Source: Ruegeria arenilitoris
GTDB lineage: Bacteria; Pseudomonadota; Alphaproteobacteria; Rhodobacterales; Rhodobacteraceae
Assembly (NCBI RefSeq): GCF_013030265.1
Contig: NZ_WPZQ01000004.1
Span: 370,750-434,749, forward strand
Length of the DNA: 64,000 nt
Direction of reading: 5' to 3'
The translations under genes were made by a program, and so were the position numbers. The notes under the pieces are model-generated. The model was given only the letters and a program-made list of their open reading frames with translations. It did no database searches and had not been told where the DNA came from. Below are positions 63,861 to 64,000 of the stretch, piece by piece. Position 1 is the first letter of the stretch; each line of letters starts with the position of its first letter.

Positions 63861-64000
63861 TCAGTCGAGGCCAGCGCCGCCTTGACCACCGGTTGTGCCG
63901 CCATCGCCGGACCCACCACCGTCACCGGAGCCGCCGCCATCGCCGCCACCACCGTCACCGGAGCCGCCGCCATCGCCGCCACCACCGTCACCGGAGCCGC
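63861..64000 (-). CDS. 3' end of a gene with Gly/Asp-rich repeats (partial)
   Basis: The reverse strand is open from the window edge to TGA at 63861-63863. The visible 45 or so residues are repeats of GSGDGGGGDGG ending in GGTTGGQGGAGLD. The repeat is 33 bp long (11 codons): two full copies at 63921-63953 and 63954-63986 are identical, and a third starts at 63987. The frame keeps open through every unit, so it is a real coding tail. Low-complexity Gly/Asp tails occur on secreted or surface proteins, but no family can be named. Confidence 0.7.
   Translation of the reverse strand, partial: GSGDGGGGDGGGSGDGGGGDGGGSGDGGGSGDGGTTGGQGGAGLD
63921..64000. repeat. 33-bp tandem repeat inside the partial CDS
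   Basis: Two exact 33-bp units (63921-63953, 63954-63986) plus 14 bases of a third. An imperfect earlier unit lies at about 63888-63920. The unit length is a multiple of three, so copy-number change would keep the frame. Confidence 0.85.

Noticed and set aside
63888..64000. Tandem repeats considered as a CRISPR array
   Set aside because: The 33-bp units are contiguous with no unique spacers and encode Gly/Asp repeats in an open frame.

Overview
The window looks like a chromosomal segment of an alphaproteobacterium of the order Rhodobacterales (Roseobacter group). Indications are a TAXI-type TRAP transporter with fused membrane subunits, a CckA-type hybrid histidine kinase, recA directly followed by alaS, a GAAC-N7-GAAC LexA box in front of recA, a BTLCP-type cysteine peptidase and a DedA/YqaA gene next to tRNA-Leu. 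This is inferred from family knowledge; no search was run.

Left part (1-36071), core genome. A partial YqaA gene and tRNA-Leu(CAA) precede a TRAP-TAXI transporter with an overlapping UspA gene (1116-5232). On the minus strand lie a TIM-barrel isomerase and an AttH/FtsX/LolD-like ABC export module. Next are a two-helix K+-channel-like protein, a cardiolipin synthase, an exported HAD phosphatase with an arylsulfatase, and a divergent Crp/Fnr regulator. A compact six-gene MoxR-DUF58-DUF4381-VWA-VWA/TPR-BatD operon (15795-21933) follows. Then come an AI-2E carrier, a BrkB-like membrane protein coupled to an octaheme cytochrome c with a HEAT/TPR tail, and a ppx-DUF2007-rlmE group. A one-carbon/corrinoid module (28949-34405) holds a Virul_Fac-family small protein, a MetF-like reductase, a methyl-THF:corrinoid methyltransferase and an ASKHA [2Fe-2S] activator. 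guaB closes this part.

Middle part (36019-44881), a mobile element of about 8.8 kb inserted in the 3' end of guaB. A 19-bp core is repeated exactly in the guaB end (attL) and just after the integrase stop codon (attR). The displaced native guaB tail and its terminator lie to the right of attR. The element carries a C5-cytosine methyltransferase with an overlapping PD-(D/E)XK nuclease gene, an HTH-AlbA_2 (Schlafen-like) fusion, a rolling-circle HUH Rep protein, a MobV/Mob_Pre relaxase, a small excisionase-like HTH protein and a tyrosine integrase. ACTGATGCA repeats are clustered at both ends and look like recombinase or accessory-factor binding sites. This is the most unusual part of the window: an integrative mobilizable element with plasmid-type replication and a defence cargo.

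Right part (44916-64000), core genome with a polysaccharide locus. An RsmB-like rRNA methyltransferase and CckA are followed by an eight-gene minus-strand exopolysaccharide cluster (48659-57946). It comprises a Wzz/BY-kinase, a GT-C-like membrane protein, UbiA, GtrA, an HAD phosphatase, a methyltransferase, a pectate-lyase-like beta-helix protein and an O-antigen ligase/Wzy-like protein. Then come recA with an SOS operator, alaS, a DUF1330 gene, a BTLCP peptidase, and the Gly/Asp-rich 3' end of a minus-strand gene built from 33-bp tandem repeats.
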